A DNA stretch of 64,000 bases from CAVSUZ01 sp963834715 (GTDB lineage: Bacteria; Pseudomonadota; Alphaproteobacteria; Acetobacterales; Acetobacteraceae): contig CAWIDE010000014.1 in NCBI GenBank assembly GCA_963834715.1, positions 1-64,000 of the forward strand, read 5' to 3'. The translations under genes and the position numbers were made by a program. Shown here in pieces: positions 62,989-64,000 of the stretch. How positions within the stretch are numbered: the first letter of the stretch is position 1; the number at the start of each line of letters is the position of its first letter. Below the pieces are notes generated by a model that saw nothing but the letters and a program-made list of their open reading frames with translations, made no database searches and had not been told where the DNA came from.

Positions 62989-64000
62989 ATGTCCCAGGCG
63001 GTACTCGCGAGGCCAGCGGTGCATGGCCGGCCTGCCCTGCCGCTCGTCACCCTGACGGCCCTCGGCGTCGTCTATGGCGACATCGGCACGAGCCCGCTCT
63101 ACGGCCTGAAACAGGCAGCGGAGGCCACGGGTGGAGTCACTCCGGCCAACGTCATCGGGGTCGTGTCGGTAATATTCTGGTCGCTGATAGTAATTATTTC
63201 GATAAAGTATGCCATTCTGATCCTTAGCGCGGACAACAACGGCGAAGGTGGCATCGTCGCCATGCTGGCTTTGCTGGGTGCCCGGGACGCGCCGGTTGGG
63301 AGCTGGCGTGCCTCACTGCTGATCGTCGGCTTGGTGGGTGCGGCCCTGCTTTACGGTGATGGCGCAATTACTCCGGCCATCTCGGTGTTGAGCGCGATCG
63401 AGGGATTAAAGCTGGATGCTCCGAAGCTCGCACCGGCGGTCGTTCCGATTACCGTTGGGATTCTGATCGGGCTATTCATGATCCAGCGGCGGGGCACGAC
63501 CTTCATCGGCTCGATCTTCGGACCGATCATGCTTCTGTGGTTCATCGTAACCGCGGTGCTGGGCATTGGTGGAATCATGCCGATCGCCGGCCATACTGGC
63601 CGCGCTCGGTCCGTGGAACGCGGTCGATTACCTGGTCCATGCAGGTCCCGGGTTTGCGTTCGCGGTGCTGGGCGCTGCGTTTCTCGCGGTGACCGGCGGC
63701 GAGGCGATGTATGCCGACATGGGCCACTTCGGCCGTGCGCCTATCCGGCTGGGATGGTTTGGAGTGGTGCTCCCGGCGCTCACGCTGAACTACTTCGGGC
63801 AGGGCGCGCTGCTGCTCAGCGACCCGAAGGCGGTCGAGAATCCATTCTATCGCCTCGCACCGGGGTGGGCGCATTACCCGATGGTGATCTTTGCCACGAT
63901 GGCGACGATCATCGCGTCCCAGGCGATTATCTCCGGCGCCTATTCGCTGACGCAGCAGTCGATCCAGCTTGGTTTTCTGCCGCGCATGCGCGTGCTGCAC
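62989..64000 (+). pseudogene. kup: Low-affinity potassium transporter Kup, frameshifted and cut by the window edge
   Basis: ATG at 62989, GAGGGGAGG 6 bases upstream. Start VTLTALGVVYGDIGTSPLYG is diagnostic of Kup, followed by LSADNNGEGGIVAMLALLGA and AALLYGDGAITPAISVLSAI. At 63580-63581 CC stands where one C keeps the family sequence (IMRSPAILAALGPWNAVDYL). After correction the protein continues AVTGGEAMYADMGHFGRAPI to the window edge. The written frame stays open to the edge with unrelated sequence. It imports K+ with H+. It could be intact if the extra C is an error. Confidence 0.85.

Noticed and set aside
1..64000. tRNA or rRNA genes
   Set aside because: I looked for conserved T-arm and rRNA-like blocks on both strands by eye and found none. 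A covariance-model search would be decisive.

Overview
The window is GC-rich DNA from an alphaproteobacterium, most likely an Acetobacteraceae-type member of the Rhodospirillales. This is inferred from gene order (leuS-lptE-holA, truB-rpsO-pnp, lysA next to a DUF4175/TIGR02302 gene) and from general protein character, not from a database search. A conserved core is interleaved with catabolic modules and at least eight mobile elements. No rRNA, tRNA or CRISPR array was found.

Layout. 1-1.5 kb: a broken hypothetical gene and a PIN-type toxin/antitoxin pair. 1.5-16 kb: a mobile-element cluster (IS91-like element with a tyrosine recombinase, IS1634 fragment, IS6 copy 1, IS3, IS30, IS110) that has cut up a two-component signalling locus and an FkbM methyltransferase. 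16-20 kb: a simple-sugar ABC transporter with a 3-hydroxyisobutyrate-dehydrogenase-like enzyme. 20-24.2 kb: a leftward aromatic meta-cleavage operon resembling gallate/protocatechuate catabolism (transporter, extradiol dioxygenase, GalB-like hydratase, GalC-like aldolase remnant, decarboxylase-like protein). 24.5-28.9 kb: DUF4175 protein, lysA and an acetyltransferase. 29.7-32.8 kb: a second IS110 element and a hydroxyproline-type pair (proline racemase family, DapA family). 33-37.3 kb: leuS, lptE, holA. 37.3-44.5 kb: vapBC, an OtnC-like aldolase, an NRAMP-like carrier, and a cation module with a P-type ATPase. 44.7-48 kb: a decayed island (GFA enzyme, MNT/HepT pair, dead resolvase, dead Dph6-like gene, IS6 copy 2, 33-bp repeat array A). 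48.4-53.7 kb: nitronate monooxygenase-like gene, pnp, rpsO, truB. 53.7-57.1 kb: an ISNCY element, 33-bp repeat array B, a truncated nuclease-like gene and a decayed MNT/HepT pair. 57.4-62.9 kb: a second sugar ABC operon with a Gfo/Idh/MocA dehydrogenase. 63-64 kb: kup, running off the edge.

A striking property is the number of single-base frameshifts, many in short C or G runs, in genes otherwise well preserved (PIN toxin, histidine kinase, GalB-like, dioxygenase, racemase, GFA, pnp, sugar ABC ATPase, kup, both IS6 copies). Because pnp is among them, consensus sequence error in homopolymers must be considered alongside real gene decay. Genes called pseudogene for this reason may be intact in the organism.

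Features most worth a second look are the two arrays of unrelated repeats that share a 33-bp period, a hairpin that hides the Shine-Dalgarno sequence of the aromatic operon, a possible leader/attenuator before leuS, and the 15-bp inverted repeats that bound an IS91-type transposase plus tyrosine recombinase.
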